From Bacteroidetes bacterium UBA2475 (GTDB lineage Bacteria > Bacteroidota > Bacteroidia > B-17B0 > Aurantibacillaceae), in NCBI GenBank assembly GCA_002342065.1, contig DDPF01000012.1:744001-808000 (forward strand): 64,000 nucleotides of DNA. Direction: 5' to 3'. The notes beneath the pieces are model-generated. The model made no database searches, was not told where the DNA came from, and worked only from the letters and a program-made list of their open reading frames with translations. Below, piece by piece: positions 27,711 to 37,120 of the stretch. Position 1 is the stretch's first letter; every line of letters starts with the position of its first letter. Made by a program: the position numbers and the translations under genes.

Positions 27711-27785
27711 GGTAAATGATGGGATTCGAACCCACGACCCTCGGTACCACAAACCGATGCTCTAACCAACTGAGCTACATCTACC
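27711..27785 (-). tRNA. tRNA-His (anticodon GTG)
   Basis: The minus strand folds into a full cloverleaf: acceptor GTAGATG/CATTTAC, D-stem GCTC/GAGC, anticodon stem TCGGT/ACCGA with loop TTGTGGT, and a T-loop TTCGAAT. The span includes the encoded extra 5' G (G-1, opposite 27785) and discriminator C73 (27711), the hallmark identity pair of bacterial tRNA-His. No CCA is encoded. A strong terminator follows. Confidence 0.97.
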
Positions 27786-27857
27786 ATTTAGGAGGGCAAA
27801 TGTAATAATTTTTTAGATAATTTTAAATAAGCTTTTAATAAATTTGAAATTATTGGC

Positions 27858-30800
27858 TTAACGTATAAGTGTTACGTTTCCTTTTTTGAAGTTCTCTTCG
27901 CCATTAATGCATTTTACTTTCAAATACCAGCCAAAAACGCCAACATCAGCCGGCCGGCTCTTATAGATGCCATCCCAGCCTTTTGTTTTATCGTTGGTTT
28001 CAAAAACCTTTTCGCCCCAGCGATTATATACGGCAAAATAAATCTCATCAACTTTTAAACCCCTCACAAATAAAATATCATTTTTCCCATCGCCGTTAGG
28101 TGTAAATGTATTAGGCACAAAAACATCATTATCAATACATCCTGCTGAGAACGCCTCTACACTAACCTGTGCCTGCCCTTTACAAGCGCCCGCGGTTGCA
28201 ACTGCGGTATAGGTTGTTGGTCTATCGGGATAAGCTGTAACAGTGTAGCCAAATGCCGGTGTGGTGCTACCAGGTGGTAACCAGGCTACTATTGCACCAG
28301 GATCGCCAATGTACGTTAAAATAGTAGGGCCGCCGGTTGTAACAATAACCGGGTTTGCCATAGCGCTAATAGGTGTTGTAGAAAGTTGAGTGACATTTAC
28401 ACTTGTAGTTAATAAAAAGGAGCACGGAACAGATCCTATCATAACCGTGGTTGTAATTACTACAGAGTATTGTGTACTTACTGTTGGTGTTGCGCTAGGA
28501 TCGGCTATCGATGGGTAGTCTAAAGTAAGTGTTGGGGTCCATGCATAAGCAGTTCCACCGGTAGCTGCTAGCTGCGCGCTGCTGCCTTTACAAATTATTT
28601 TTGGTGCGTTTACACTAACAGGGGGTGGTATAGGAACTATAATTACCTGTGCCGTTGTATCCTTACATCCATCGCTATTAGTTGCAATTAAAGAAATTGT
28701 GTGTGTGCCGCCATTATTGTAAAAATTATAAGGATTTTGAACTGTGCTTGTAGCTGTTGCAGATAAAGACCATTGCCATGCTGTGATATTTGCAGCAGAA
28801 AGATCATTAAAATAAACGCCACCACCACATGGATTCATACTAAAATTAAAACTTGCAGTAGGTTTTGGATTTACTGTAACATTGGTTGTTAAGGTTGTGA
28901 TACAATTATTACCGCCCGTATTATTAAAAATAGTGACCGAATAAATTGTAGTTGTTGTTGGTGTTACATTTGGATTTGCAACACTTGTATTACTTACCTG
29001 CGCGCTAGGCGACCAGGTATAACTTGTTCCTCCGCTAGCAGAAATATTTGCGCTTTCGCCGGAACAAATAACTGAGCCACTTGCCACACCTGGATTAAAA
29101 ATAAATACATTGACGGGTTGTTTTATTGAATCTTTACAACCAAAAGAATTTGTAGCAATTAATGTAACAGTATAATTTCCCGAAGCAGAATATGTGTGCA
29201 CAGGATTTGACAAAGTTGTTGTTGATGTAGCATCGCCAAAATTCCAGGAATATGAATTACCGGGCCCAGTTGAATTATTTGTTATACTAAATGTATTTTG
29301 ACACGGAACAATAGTTGAAGTAAATGCTGCCGTTGGCTGTGGATGAACAGTAATAATTATTTGTGTGCTATCACGCGTGTTACAATAAACGTTTTCTATA
29401 ACTAACAATGTAACAGTATAAGTGCCAACATTTGTATAAGTATGCGAAGGGTTAAGGATTACAGATGTTGTATCATTTGGTCCCCCGCCTAAATTCCATA
29501 AATATATTAATCCGGGCGAAGATAAATTAGTATAGGTTACAGTAACCGAACCACAACCCGCAATAGTATTTGAAGCTATGGCAGCAGTAACTTTAGGTTG
29601 AAAATCAAACTTAACAACACCATTATTGCAATTAGAAGCATGATTTGGATCGCCAGGGGTATTTGGCCATGCGCCCGTTGTAACTGGAAAGTCATCATAC
29701 CCACCGCAGCCTGCACACATTGACTGATATAATGCACCACTTTCACTTATTCTTGATGTTCCGCCATCAACATGTTCTTCAGATAAATTACCTCCAAAAT
29801 AAGTTCCGTATTTTAAACTTACAAAATTGGGTTGTAATGACATAAAATAGAAATCATGTCCATTTGGTACTGTAGTTTGAAAAGCACCAGTTGTTATAGG
29901 CATATTATTTAAGTAGTTGCAGTTTACAAAATTACCGCCCCAACCTGATAAACTTATTGATCCACTGCATTTATCCACACTAAATGCCGAAGGCGAAATA
30001 TCAATTGTGGGTTGTCCGCTCCCAAATACAGTTGACTTATCTAATGTGGTTAATTGGTTATTGAACCGCATCAAGAATTGATGCGAATTTGGATTGGAAT
30101 AAATTCCCGGACTTACCGGCATATTTCCTAAAGACTGACCGAAAATATATATTCTACCTATTCTATCGCTTTGAACAAAATAACTTTGATCGTAAGACGG
30201 CGTTCCAACATAAGTTGCTTTTAAAAGTGTATTTCCTGTTGGGCTAATTTTTGCAAGATAACCGTCTGCTTTTCCTCCACCCGGCGTGGTTTGATAACAA
30301 CCCGGTTTTGCAGGAAAATCTGTACTATAAGTACCACCTGTAACATATGCTTGTAATGTATCGTCTACTATTATTGAATATCCTGCATCATTTTTACTTC
30401 CCCCAAGATATGTGCTGTAAAGTAACGTTGACAAATTATTTGACAATTTAAAAACGATAGCATCTTGTTTACCATTCAAGGCTGTTTGAAAAGCACTAAC
30501 CGTTGGAAAGTCGCTTGACTTAGTTGAACTTGCAACATAAACATCATTATTTTTATCTAATTGAATCTCGCCTCTGTACTGATCTCCATAATTATATTGT
30601 AATGAATCAGCCGGATACTCATTAAATAATGTGTAACCAGCAGGCTGAAAGCAAGGGAATACAACATGGCTTGGGGGGGCGTAATTATTATAATTTATTC
30701 CGTCATTATTAGTACCACCAATATAAGTAGAACCCATAAGGGTTGTTCCGGTACTATTAAACTTGCTTACGTAAATGTCAGATCCATTGTTAAAAGTAGT

Positions 30801-31943
30801 TCCATTAAAAACAAAACTTATAAGATTTCCACCATTAAAAGTTGCATCATAAGGTGAGGCGGTAGGAAAGTTTGCAGAACCCGTTGCGCCATATAAATAT
30901 AAATTACCGGCCGCATCAGTAATTAAACTCGTTACTATCTCAGCCTGCGAGCCGCCGAGGTAAGTTGAATAAATTAATGAAGTACCAATACTATTATATT
31001 TTGTTAGTACAACATCTGTAATACCTGCGGCAGCGGGTCCAGAAAATGTTATATCATAAGCGCCAACAGTAACCGGATAGCCATTATTAAATACAGTTCC
31101 TCCTGCGTATAAATTCCCAGCTCCATCATAAGTAGCTGTCATTCCAAAATTATCGGCAGTTGAGCCGGATTGCGCCGCGAAAATTAATACAGGGTCAATT
31201 ACCAAGTCAAAATTCTTATTGTATCCATTAGGGAAAACAAAGGATAATACATCATCTTTTAAATTATATTTACAATTAACTATTTTAATTTCTCCATTTA
31301 TCCTTTGATAAGCATATGGCTTGTTTTCTATTATTGAATCGATTGAAGTAGCTACGATCAATTGCCCGTTTTTTAATTTTAATTTTTGCGCGCCTTCATA
31401 TTTCATTTGAATTTGAGTTGCATCTGCGCCTGGATGTAAATAAAAATTATATTTTAAACCTATAGTGCTCGTTATAGCCTCATAATCAACATTTGCATAA
31501 ATATTTTTATATAATATCCTGTGGTAATTTCTAACATTGCTTTTCCATTTATTCTTATCGCTTCCTAAAAAAAAGTTCTCATAATCACTGCCTTTGTCAA
31601 AGGCCTGATTTATTGAATTTGGATTAGCACCTAAAAATTTAACCTTCACTGTATGACATTTTATTTCAGGAGTTAAACCCTTTAATAAACCGCCAAGATG
31701 CATAGATCTTACTTTTCTCTTATCATAAAAACTATAAGTCAAACCGTCATTTTCAAAATACAAATGCCCCCCATCCAGTTGCATCCTGTAGCGGATGAAA
31801 TCATTCCATTGTCCAAGGTTTTCGGTGAATTTTAATGAAGGATTGACGTGCGGGGTTATTGCATGCCTTACAGAATCTTTTTGAGAAAAAATATCCACAA
31901 AGCTTCCAATAAAAAAAAGTAGTATCAGGCTTTTTTTAAGCAT
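27858..31943 (-). CDS. Giant SBBP/PKD-repeat secreted protein with T9SS type B sorting domain
   Basis: From the ATG at 31943 the product is 1361 residues with signal peptide MLKKSLILLFFIGSFVDIFS; a second in-frame ATG at 31958 would add five residues and weaken the signal. Residues about 30-240 match the N-terminal domain (FTENLGQWNDFIRYRM) found before SBBP repeats. About 250-700 carries SBBP-type repeats (YSTYLGGSxxE, DAAGNLYLYGATGSANFPT). About 780-1260 has PKD modules (YLWNLGGG, SYSWNFGDA, AWQWSLSA) alternating with Ig-like segments. The last 88 or so residues (VFVPNTFTPNGDGKND, YNRWGEKVFE) are the type B sorting domain, so export by type IX secretion is expected. Role is inferred as surface or adhesin-like. 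Confidence 0.9.
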   Translation of the reverse strand: MLKKSLILLFFIGSFVDIFSQKDSVRHAITPHVNPSLKFTENLGQWNDFIRYRMQLDGGHLYFENDGLTYSFYDKRKVRSMHLGGLLKGLTPEIKCHTVKVKFLGANPNSINQAFDKGSDYENFFLGSDKNKWKSNVRNYHRILYKNIYANVDYEAITSTIGLKYNFYLHPGADATQIQMKYEGAQKLKLKNGQLIVATSIDSIIENKPYAYQRINGEIKIVNCKYNLKDDVLSFVFPNGYNKNFDLVIDPVLIFAAQSGSTADNFGMTATYDGAGNLYAGGTVFNNGYPVTVGAYDITFSGPAAAGITDVVLTKYNSIGTSLIYSTYLGGSQAEIVTSLITDAAGNLYLYGATGSANFPTASPYDATFNGGNLISFVFNGTTFNNGSDIYVSKFNSTGTTLMGSTYIGGTNNDGINYNNYAPPSHVVFPCFQPAGYTLFNEYPADSLQYNYGDQYRGEIQLDKNNDVYVASSTKSSDFPTVSAFQTALNGKQDAIVFKLSNNLSTLLYSTYLGGSKNDAGYSIIVDDTLQAYVTGGTYSTDFPAKPGCYQTTPGGGKADGYLAKISPTGNTLLKATYVGTPSYDQSYFVQSDRIGRIYIFGQSLGNMPVSPGIYSNPNSHQFLMRFNNQLTTLDKSTVFGSGQPTIDISPSAFSVDKCSGSISLSGWGGNFVNCNYLNNMPITTGAFQTTVPNGHDFYFMSLQPNFVSLKYGTYFGGNLSEEHVDGGTSRISESGALYQSMCAGCGGYDDFPVTTGAWPNTPGDPNHASNCNNGVVKFDFQPKVTAAIASNTIAGCGSVTVTYTNLSSPGLIYLWNLGGGPNDTTSVILNPSHTYTNVGTYTVTLLVIENVYCNTRDSTQIIITVHPQPTAAFTSTIVPCQNTFSITNNSTGPGNSYSWNFGDATSTTTLSNPVHTYSASGNYTVTLIATNSFGCKDSIKQPVNVFIFNPGVASGSVICSGESANISASGGTSYTWSPSAQVSNTSVANPNVTPTTTTIYSVTIFNNTGGNNCITTLTTNVTVNPKPTASFNFSMNPCGGGVYFNDLSAANITAWQWSLSATATSTVQNPYNFYNNGGTHTISLIATNSDGCKDTTAQVIIVPIPPPVSVNAPKIICKGSSAQLAATGGTAYAWTPTLTLDYPSIADPSATPTVSTQYSVVITTTVMIGSVPCSFLLTTSVNVTQLSTTPISAMANPVIVTTGGPTILTYIGDPGAIVAWLPPGSTTPAFGYTVTAYPDRPTTYTAVATAGACKGQAQVSVEAFSAGCIDNDVFVPNTFTPNGDGKNDILFVRGLKVDEIYFAVYNRWGEKVFETNDKTKGWDGIYKSRPADVGVFGWYLKVKCINGEENFKKGNVTLIR

Positions 31944-32001
31944 TAACCAAATATACATTAAACAAGTTTATTTTACAAGAGGAGTATAGCTCGATTTTTA
32001 G

Positions 32002-32009
32002 TACTTTTG
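32002..32009 (+). promoter_or_regulatory. Candidate -7 promoter box of der
   Basis: TACTTTTG matches TAnnTTTG and ends only 7 nt before the der ATG, so transcription would begin at or next to the start codon. No TTG at the expected -33 spacing is evident. Confidence 0.5.
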
Positions 32010-32016
32010 CAACCTT

Positions 32017-33324
32017 ATGCCAAATATTGTTGCTATAGTAGGAAGACCGAATGTTGGAAAATCGACACTGTTCAACCGTTTAACAGAAACGCGCCAGGCC
32101 ATTGTTGACGAGGTTTCCGGCGTTACACGCGATCGCCATTACGGAAAATCTGAATGGGGTGGCGTTGAATTTAGTTTGATAGATACCGGCGGTTACATTA
32201 AAGGAAGTGATGATATTTTTGAAGGAGAAATTCGTAAACAGGTAGTTATAGCTATTGAAGAGTGTTCGGCTATTTTGTTTGTTTCGGATGTTACAGAAGG
32301 CGTTACACAATTTGATACAGAGGTTGCCAATATTATACGAAAAAGCAAAAAACCCGCTTTGGTTATTGCCAATAAGGTTGATAGTCACGATAAAGCAGCC
32401 TATTCTGCAGAATTTTACCAGTTTGGTCTTGGCGAAGTGTTCCCTATTTCTGCTATTACAGGCAGCGGCACCGGCGACCTTTTAGATGCCTTGATAAAGA
32501 TACTTCCAAAAGATGAAAGAGCCATTGAAGATGCTGATATTCCACGTATTGCCATTGTTGGCCGCCCTAATGTTGGAAAATCTTCTTTAACCAATGCACT
32601 TTTGGGCGAAGAACGTAACATTGTTACACATGTAGCAGGCACAACCCGCGATACCATTAACTCGCGCTATACAAAGTTTGGTCACGATTTTTACCTGGTA
32701 GATACTGCCGGGATGCGTAAAAAGGCCAAAGTACACGAAGATCTTGAGTTTTATAGTGTATTAAGGACCATCAAGGCAATTGAGGATTGTGATGTTTGTC
32801 TTTTAATGATAGATGCTCAGGATGGTGTTGAAGCTCAGGATCTGAGTATTTTAAGCCTTATTGAAAAGAACCGTAAAGGCCTTGCTATTATTGTAAATAA
32901 GTGGGACTTAATAGAAAAAGACACTAAAACCGCTAAGGAATACGAAGAAAAAATAAGAGAACGTATTAAGCCGTTTAAGGATATCCCTATTATTTTTATT
33001 TCTGTTCTTGATAAACAACGTATCATGAAAGCCGTGGAAGTGGCCATGATGGTGTATGAGAACAAAATGAAACACATTCCTACCCGTCAGCTAAACGAAT
33101 TTTTACAAGGTGTAATGGCAACTTACCCGCCGCCTGCCGTTAAAGGCAAATACATAAAAGTAAAATACATTACACAACTAAAAACCGAACCTTTGTTTAT
33201 TTTCTATTGCAATTTACCTCAGTATGTTACTGAGTCGTACAAGCGTTTTTTAGAGAATAAGATCCGCGAAGAATATGATTTTAGCGGCGTTCCTATTGTG
33301 GTGAGTATGCGTAAAAAGGTGTAG
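32017..33324 (+). CDS. der: Double-domain GTPase Der (EngA), ribosome assembly
   Basis: Der promotes maturation of the 50S ribosomal subunit. The 435-residue protein has two tandem GTPase domains, each opening with GRPNVGKS (residues 9-17 and from 182), with switch motifs DTGGY and DTAGM, NKVD and NKWD base-recognition motifs, and a C-terminal KH-like domain (from about 345, ending RKKV). The length is typical. It is divergent from the giant secreted protein gene and is followed by a hairpin terminator that is part of the structured repeat before tRNA-Gln. Confidence 0.97.
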   Translation: MPNIVAIVGRPNVGKSTLFNRLTETRQAIVDEVSGVTRDRHYGKSEWGGVEFSLIDTGGYIKGSDDIFEGEIRKQVVIAIEECSAILFVSDVTEGVTQFDTEVANIIRKSKKPALVIANKVDSHDKAAYSAEFYQFGLGEVFPISAITGSGTGDLLDALIKILPKDERAIEDADIPRIAIVGRPNVGKSSLTNALLGEERNIVTHVAGTTRDTINSRYTKFGHDFYLVDTAGMRKKAKVHEDLEFYSVLRTIKAIEDCDVCLLMIDAQDGVEAQDLSILSLIEKNRKGLAIIVNKWDLIEKDTKTAKEYEEKIRERIKPFKDIPIIFISVLDKQRIMKAVEVAMMVYENKMKHIPTRQLNEFLQGVMATYPPPAVKGKYIKVKYITQLKTEPLFIFYCNLPQYVTESYKRFLENKIREEYDFSGVPIVVSMRKKV

Positions 33325-33396
33325 TTTTTAACCTTTGATCTCTATTTTATTTCCTGATTAATAAAAATTAACAGAATTGTTTTTTGGTTGCAACCT

Positions 33397-33532
33397 ATTG
33401 TGGATTAGCTGCGCTGATCCACAATGGAGGTTGATGCTCAACAAAACCCTTTTCGCTTATGCGAAAAGTGGTTTATTGTTTTATATCTCGTCGTGAAAGC
33501 AAGCTTTCCCTCCTCGGTATAAAACAATAAAC
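33397..33532 (+). repeat. Fourth, dispersed copy of the structured repeat
   Basis: The copy opens with a long hairpin, ATTGTGGATTAGC (33397-33409) pairing with GCTGATCCACAAT (33413-33425), extended by CAACC (33391-33395) and GGTTG (33428-33432). A terminator hairpin follows (33443-33485), then the arm GTTTATTGTTTTATA (33471-33485) pairing perfectly with 33518-33532, with inner stem GAAAGC-AA-GCTTTC (33495-33508). Order and spacing match the third unit at 27558-27679, and both copies face a tRNA terminator. Confidence 0.75.
33443..33485 (+). terminator. Rho-independent terminator downstream of der
   Basis: CTTTTCGC (33449-33456) and GCGAAAAG (33461-33468) form a perfect 8-bp stem with a TTAT loop, extended by AAACC/GGTTT and followed by a T-rich tail. 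It is 119 nt after der and inside the structured repeat. Confidence 0.8.
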
Positions 33533-33556
33533 CCCCAAAGTAAACTTCGAGGGTTT
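33529..33556 (-). terminator. Rho-independent terminator of tRNA-Gln
   Basis: On the minus strand AAACCCTC pairs with the GGGGGTTT side, with an inner AAGT/ACTT stem, followed by ATTGTTTTA. It starts a few nt after the tRNA 3' end. Confidence 0.75.
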
Positions 33557-33561
33557 TGTTG

Positions 33562-33632
33562 TTGCCCGAGCTGGATTCGAACCAACATAGTCGGTACCAA
33601 AAACCGAAGTCCTGCCATTAGACGATCGGGCA
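33562..33632 (-). tRNA. tRNA-Gln (anticodon TTG)
   Basis: Minus-strand cloverleaf: acceptor TGCCCGA/TCGGGCA, D-stem GTCT/GGAC, anticodon stem TCGGT/ACCGA with loop TTTTGGT giving anticodon TTG, T-stem GTTGG/CCAGC with loop TTCGAAT, discriminator A at 33562. No CCA is encoded. It is divergent from the DUF2723 gene. Confidence 0.95.
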
Positions 33633-33722
33633 ATTAAATTTAAGACTGCAAAAATACAACTTTTTTAGTTCTATCAAATATTTTTTCGAAAAAAACGTTC
33701 TAAAACAAACCAAGTAAAATAC

Positions 33723-33730
33723 TATCTTCG
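33723..33730 (+). promoter_or_regulatory. Candidate -7 box upstream of the DUF2723 gene
   Basis: TATCTTCG differs from TAnnTTTG at one position and lies 15 nt before the ATG. No clear -33 element. Confidence 0.35.
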
Positions 33731-33745
33731 CAACACTATTTAACT

Positions 33746-36700
33746 ATGATGACAAAGGAGTTTATAAAACTAAATAATATCATTGGCTGGCTGGTTTGGG
33801 CCATTGCTACATACACCTATTGCTGCACAATAGAGCCAACAGCGAGCTTTTGGGACTGTGGCGAGTACATTGCCTGTTCTTATAAATTAGAGGTTGGTCA
33901 CCCGCCGGGAGCCCCATTCTTCTTGCTTTTAGGCAGATTTTTCTCTTTATTAGGAGGCGGCGATCCTTCGCATGCAGCTATGATGGTTAACATCATGAGC
34001 GCCCTATCCAGCTCATTTACCATCTTGTTTTTATTTTGGACAATTACCCGTTTAGCCATAAAAGTTTATGGTAAAAAGGTTGCAGATCTTGCAAAACCAC
34101 AACAATGGGCGGTTTTAGGAGCCGGTATTGTTGGTGCATTAGCCTATACATTTTCAGATTCGTTTTGGTTTAGCGCTGTAGAAGGTGAGGTTTACGCTAT
34201 GTCGGCCCTATTTACTGCAATTGTATTTTGGGCTATCTTAAAATGGGATGAGGAAGATTCTGTTAATCCAACAAGCGCCTTGCGTTGGTTAATATTGATC
34301 AGTTATTTAATTGGTATCTCAATTGGTGTCCATTTACTAAACTTACTTGTAATTCCTGCAATTGGTTTTGTTATCTATTTCAAAAAATACACTTTCACCT
34401 GGAAAGGATTTTTTGTTGCGGGTATTTCATCGGTTCTACTTTTAGGTTTTATACAAAATTTGGTTATTCCTAAACTTGTAAAATTTGTGAGCGATTACGA
34501 AGTGTTCTTCACTAATAAAATGAGTCTAGGTTTTAGCACCGGAACAATTTTCTTCTTTTTACTTTTAATTATATCGCTTACTTTTTTAATAATGTATACT
34601 TTAAATAAAAAAGAGCAACATTATAAAATTGGCTTTTATGCCGGCGCAATTCTTTCTTTGTTTGCAATAGTTACAGCGCCAAGTGGTGGTGGCATGTTCA
34701 CACGTTTATTAGTGCTTGGTGGAATTTTATATGCCATTCATAAATTCAAAACAAAAACAGTTACACTTCACGCTGTGTTCTTAAGTTTTGCTACGTTATT
34801 AATTGGCTACTCTTCGTTTTTCGTAGTGGTAATACGTTCGCAGGCCAATACACCAATGGATGAGAACGATCCGGAGAATGCAACTAATATGTTGTCTTAT
34901 TTGGTACGTGATCAATATGGCGAATGGCCATTACTTTATGGCCAATATTATAATGCGCCAACTCTACCAAAAAGCGAGTTTGGTAATAATGATCCAATAT
35001 ATGCTAGGGATGAAAAAAATAAAAATTACAAAGTAGTTGATTCAAGGAAAAATACAGTTGTGAAATATCAAAAAGAATTTTGTACTGTTTTCCCTCGGAT
35101 GTGGTCTGGACAGAGTCATCACGAATCTGCTTACAAATATTGGGGTAACATAGCAGAACATCACAAAACAAAAAATATTGAAGGGCGTGACGGCGAACCT
35201 CAAACGGTTGAGATACCAAACATGGCAGCCAACTTAACTTTTTTTGTGGAATACCAAGTTAAGTTTATGTATTTGCGTTATTTCTTTTGGAATTTTATTG
35301 GTCGACAAAATGATGTGCAAGGATTAATGCGAAACACTATGGAAGGCAACTGGGTAACAGGTATAAAAGGTTTTGATGATTTTCTTTTAGATACTGATAC
35401 GTCGCTAAAGATCTATCGCGATAAAAATAATTTCGCGCAAAATCATTTTTACGCATTGCCATTTATTTTAGGTTTGTTAGGAATGTTCTTTCATTTTAAA
35501 CGTAATAAACCTGATGCCTGGATCGTATTAAGTTTCTTTTTACTAACCGGTTTTGCAATTGTTATTTATCTTAATCAATATCCTTACCAACCGCGTGAAC
35601 GTGATTATGCTTATGCAGGAAGTTTTTATGCTTTTGCTATTTGGATAGGCTTTGGTGTATTATTTATTTACGATCTTTTAAGTCGTAAAGCTGCAACTAT
35701 TGGTATTGCTATTGGCTCTACTGCTTTAAGCATGGTTATTCCGGGTATTATGGCAAAAGAAGGCTGGAATGATCACGACCGTTCGTTAAGAACTATGTCG
35801 CGCGATTGTGCTATTAACTATCTACAAAGTTGTGCGCCTAACGCGATCTTATTTACAAATGGTGATAATGATACTTTCCCGCTTTGGTATGCGCAGGAAG
35901 TAGAAGGTATTAGAACAGACGTGCGTGTCTGTAATTTAAGTTTATTGCAAACAGACTGGTACATTAAACAAATGCGCAGAGCTGCTTACGATAGCAAACC
36001 GGTGCCATTTACTATTCCTGAAGAAAAATTGGAAGCATCTAAATTAGAATACCTAGTTATTAATAGCCAGAACACAAAACCAATGAGTATGAAAGATGCT
36101 CTTGACCAGGCAATAAGTGATGATCCTTCAAGTAAGTATGATAATGGCGGCGAACTGATAGACGTTATTCCTACAAAGAATTTTTACATTAATGTGGATA
36201 GCTTAAAAGTAATGCGCAATAAAGTAATAAGCGTAAAAGATACAGCGCGTTTAGCAAAAAGAATTAGCTGGGATCTGGGTGGCAGAAGTTACATTACAAA
36301 AAATGATCTAATGGTGTTAGATCTTGTTGCAAATACTAAATGGGATCGTCCAATTTATTTTGCTGTAACAACCGGCGATGAAGCTTATGTTGGATTAAAA
36401 AAATATTTTCAGCTTGAAGGTTTAGCGTATAGGTTTGTACCAATTAAACAAACAGATATGGAAGAATCGCAAGGTGGCCGTGTAAATACAGATGCCATGT
36501 ACGATAACATCATGAATAAATTCTTGTGGGGCGGAATGGATAAAAAAGGAATTAATTTAGACGAGAACTGTATTCGTATGACGGGTAATTTACGCATGCA
36601 AATGGGTGTACTAGCCGGCGCATTAATTAACGAAGGCAAGAATAAAAAAGCAAAAGCTATTTTAGATAAGTGTTTGGAAGTTATGCCTGATGAAAACATT

Positions 36701-37021
36701 CCGTATGATGCAACCATCTTTACAATTTGTGCAGGATATTACCAGATTGGTGAAATGAAAAAGGCGAATGACCTTGCAAAAAAATTATTTGATATTTTTG
36801 AAGGCGACCTTAAAATTTATAACGCACAAAAACCTAAACACAGAGTTGCTTTTGGAAGAGAAGTTAACCAGTGTAAAGAATTAATGAAACGATTAACAGG
36901 TATGGCGCAACAATTTAAACAGGAAGAAGTGTCGAAGGAATTTATTAAACGTATGTCGGCAATTATTCCTCCTGAAGAATTGGCACCGGAAGAACAACAA
37001 CCGATACCTCAAATGCAATAA
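33746..37021 (+). CDS. DUF2723 membrane protein, candidate protein O-mannosyltransferase
   Basis: A 1091-residue protein with about eleven transmembrane segments in the first 620 residues and a soluble C-terminal half (TPR-like around 930-1050: KKAKAILDKCLEVMP, YYQIGEMKKANDLAKKLF). The opening TYCCTIEPTASFWDCGEYIACSYKLEVGHPPGAPFFLLLGRFFS is the DUF2723 signature, with the acidic residue of the first loop expected for a GT-C transferase. DUF2723 is the bacterial relative of animal TMEM260, shown to O-mannosylate proteins, so a surface-protein glycosyltransferase is a reasonable inference; donor and targets are unknown. The product ends in a Pro/Gln-rich tail. ATG at 33746, with a second at 33749. 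Confidence 0.85.
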   Translation: MMTKEFIKLNNIIGWLVWAIATYTYCCTIEPTASFWDCGEYIACSYKLEVGHPPGAPFFLLLGRFFSLLGGGDPSHAAMMVNIMSALSSSFTILFLFWTITRLAIKVYGKKVADLAKPQQWAVLGAGIVGALAYTFSDSFWFSAVEGEVYAMSALFTAIVFWAILKWDEEDSVNPTSALRWLILISYLIGISIGVHLLNLLVIPAIGFVIYFKKYTFTWKGFFVAGISSVLLLGFIQNLVIPKLVKFVSDYEVFFTNKMSLGFSTGTIFFFLLLIISLTFLIMYTLNKKEQHYKIGFYAGAILSLFAIVTAPSGGGMFTRLLVLGGILYAIHKFKTKTVTLHAVFLSFATLLIGYSSFFVVVIRSQANTPMDENDPENATNMLSYLVRDQYGEWPLLYGQYYNAPTLPKSEFGNNDPIYARDEKNKNYKVVDSRKNTVVKYQKEFCTVFPRMWSGQSHHESAYKYWGNIAEHHKTKNIEGRDGEPQTVEIPNMAANLTFFVEYQVKFMYLRYFFWNFIGRQNDVQGLMRNTMEGNWVTGIKGFDDFLLDTDTSLKIYRDKNNFAQNHFYALPFILGLLGMFFHFKRNKPDAWIVLSFFLLTGFAIVIYLNQYPYQPRERDYAYAGSFYAFAIWIGFGVLFIYDLLSRKAATIGIAIGSTALSMVIPGIMAKEGWNDHDRSLRTMSRDCAINYLQSCAPNAILFTNGDNDTFPLWYAQEVEGIRTDVRVCNLSLLQTDWYIKQMRRAAYDSKPVPFTIPEEKLEASKLEYLVINSQNTKPMSMKDALDQAISDDPSSKYDNGGELIDVIPTKNFYINVDSLKVMRNKVISVKDTARLAKRISWDLGGRSYITKNDLMVLDLVANTKWDRPIYFAVTTGDEAYVGLKKYFQLEGLAYRFVPIKQTDMEESQGGRVNTDAMYDNIMNKFLWGGMDKKGINLDENCIRMTGNLRMQMGVLAGALINEGKNKKAKAILDKCLEVMPDENIPYDATIFTICAGYYQIGEMKKANDLAKKLFDIFEGDLKIYNAQKPKHRVAFGREVNQCKELMKRLTGMAQQFKQEEVSKEFIKRMSAIIPPEELAPEEQQPIPQMQ

Positions 37022-37024
37022 ATG

Positions 37025-37097
37025 TTTAACCACGAAGCGAGCTAAGAAGGGGCAAAGCTCTTTTTCCTTTGTAAACTTCGTGTCCTTTGTGGTTAAA
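37025..37097. repeat. Palindromic intergenic element after the DUF2723 gene
   Basis: Outer arms TTTAACCAC (37025-37033) and GTGGTTAAA (37089-37097) are perfect 9-bp complements; inside are CGAAG/CTTCG and a GAGCT/AGCTC stem followed by TTTTT, which makes the left part a plausible terminator of the DUF2723 gene. The wording resembles a palindromic sequence dispersed in many Bacteroidota genomes; that is from memory. Confidence 0.6.
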
Positions 37098-37120
37098 TTT
37101 TACATCTAAAAATATTTAGA

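Noticed and set aside
30666..30857. Small plus-strand frame inside the second giant gene
   Set aside because: Low-complexity antisense frame with no features of a real protein.
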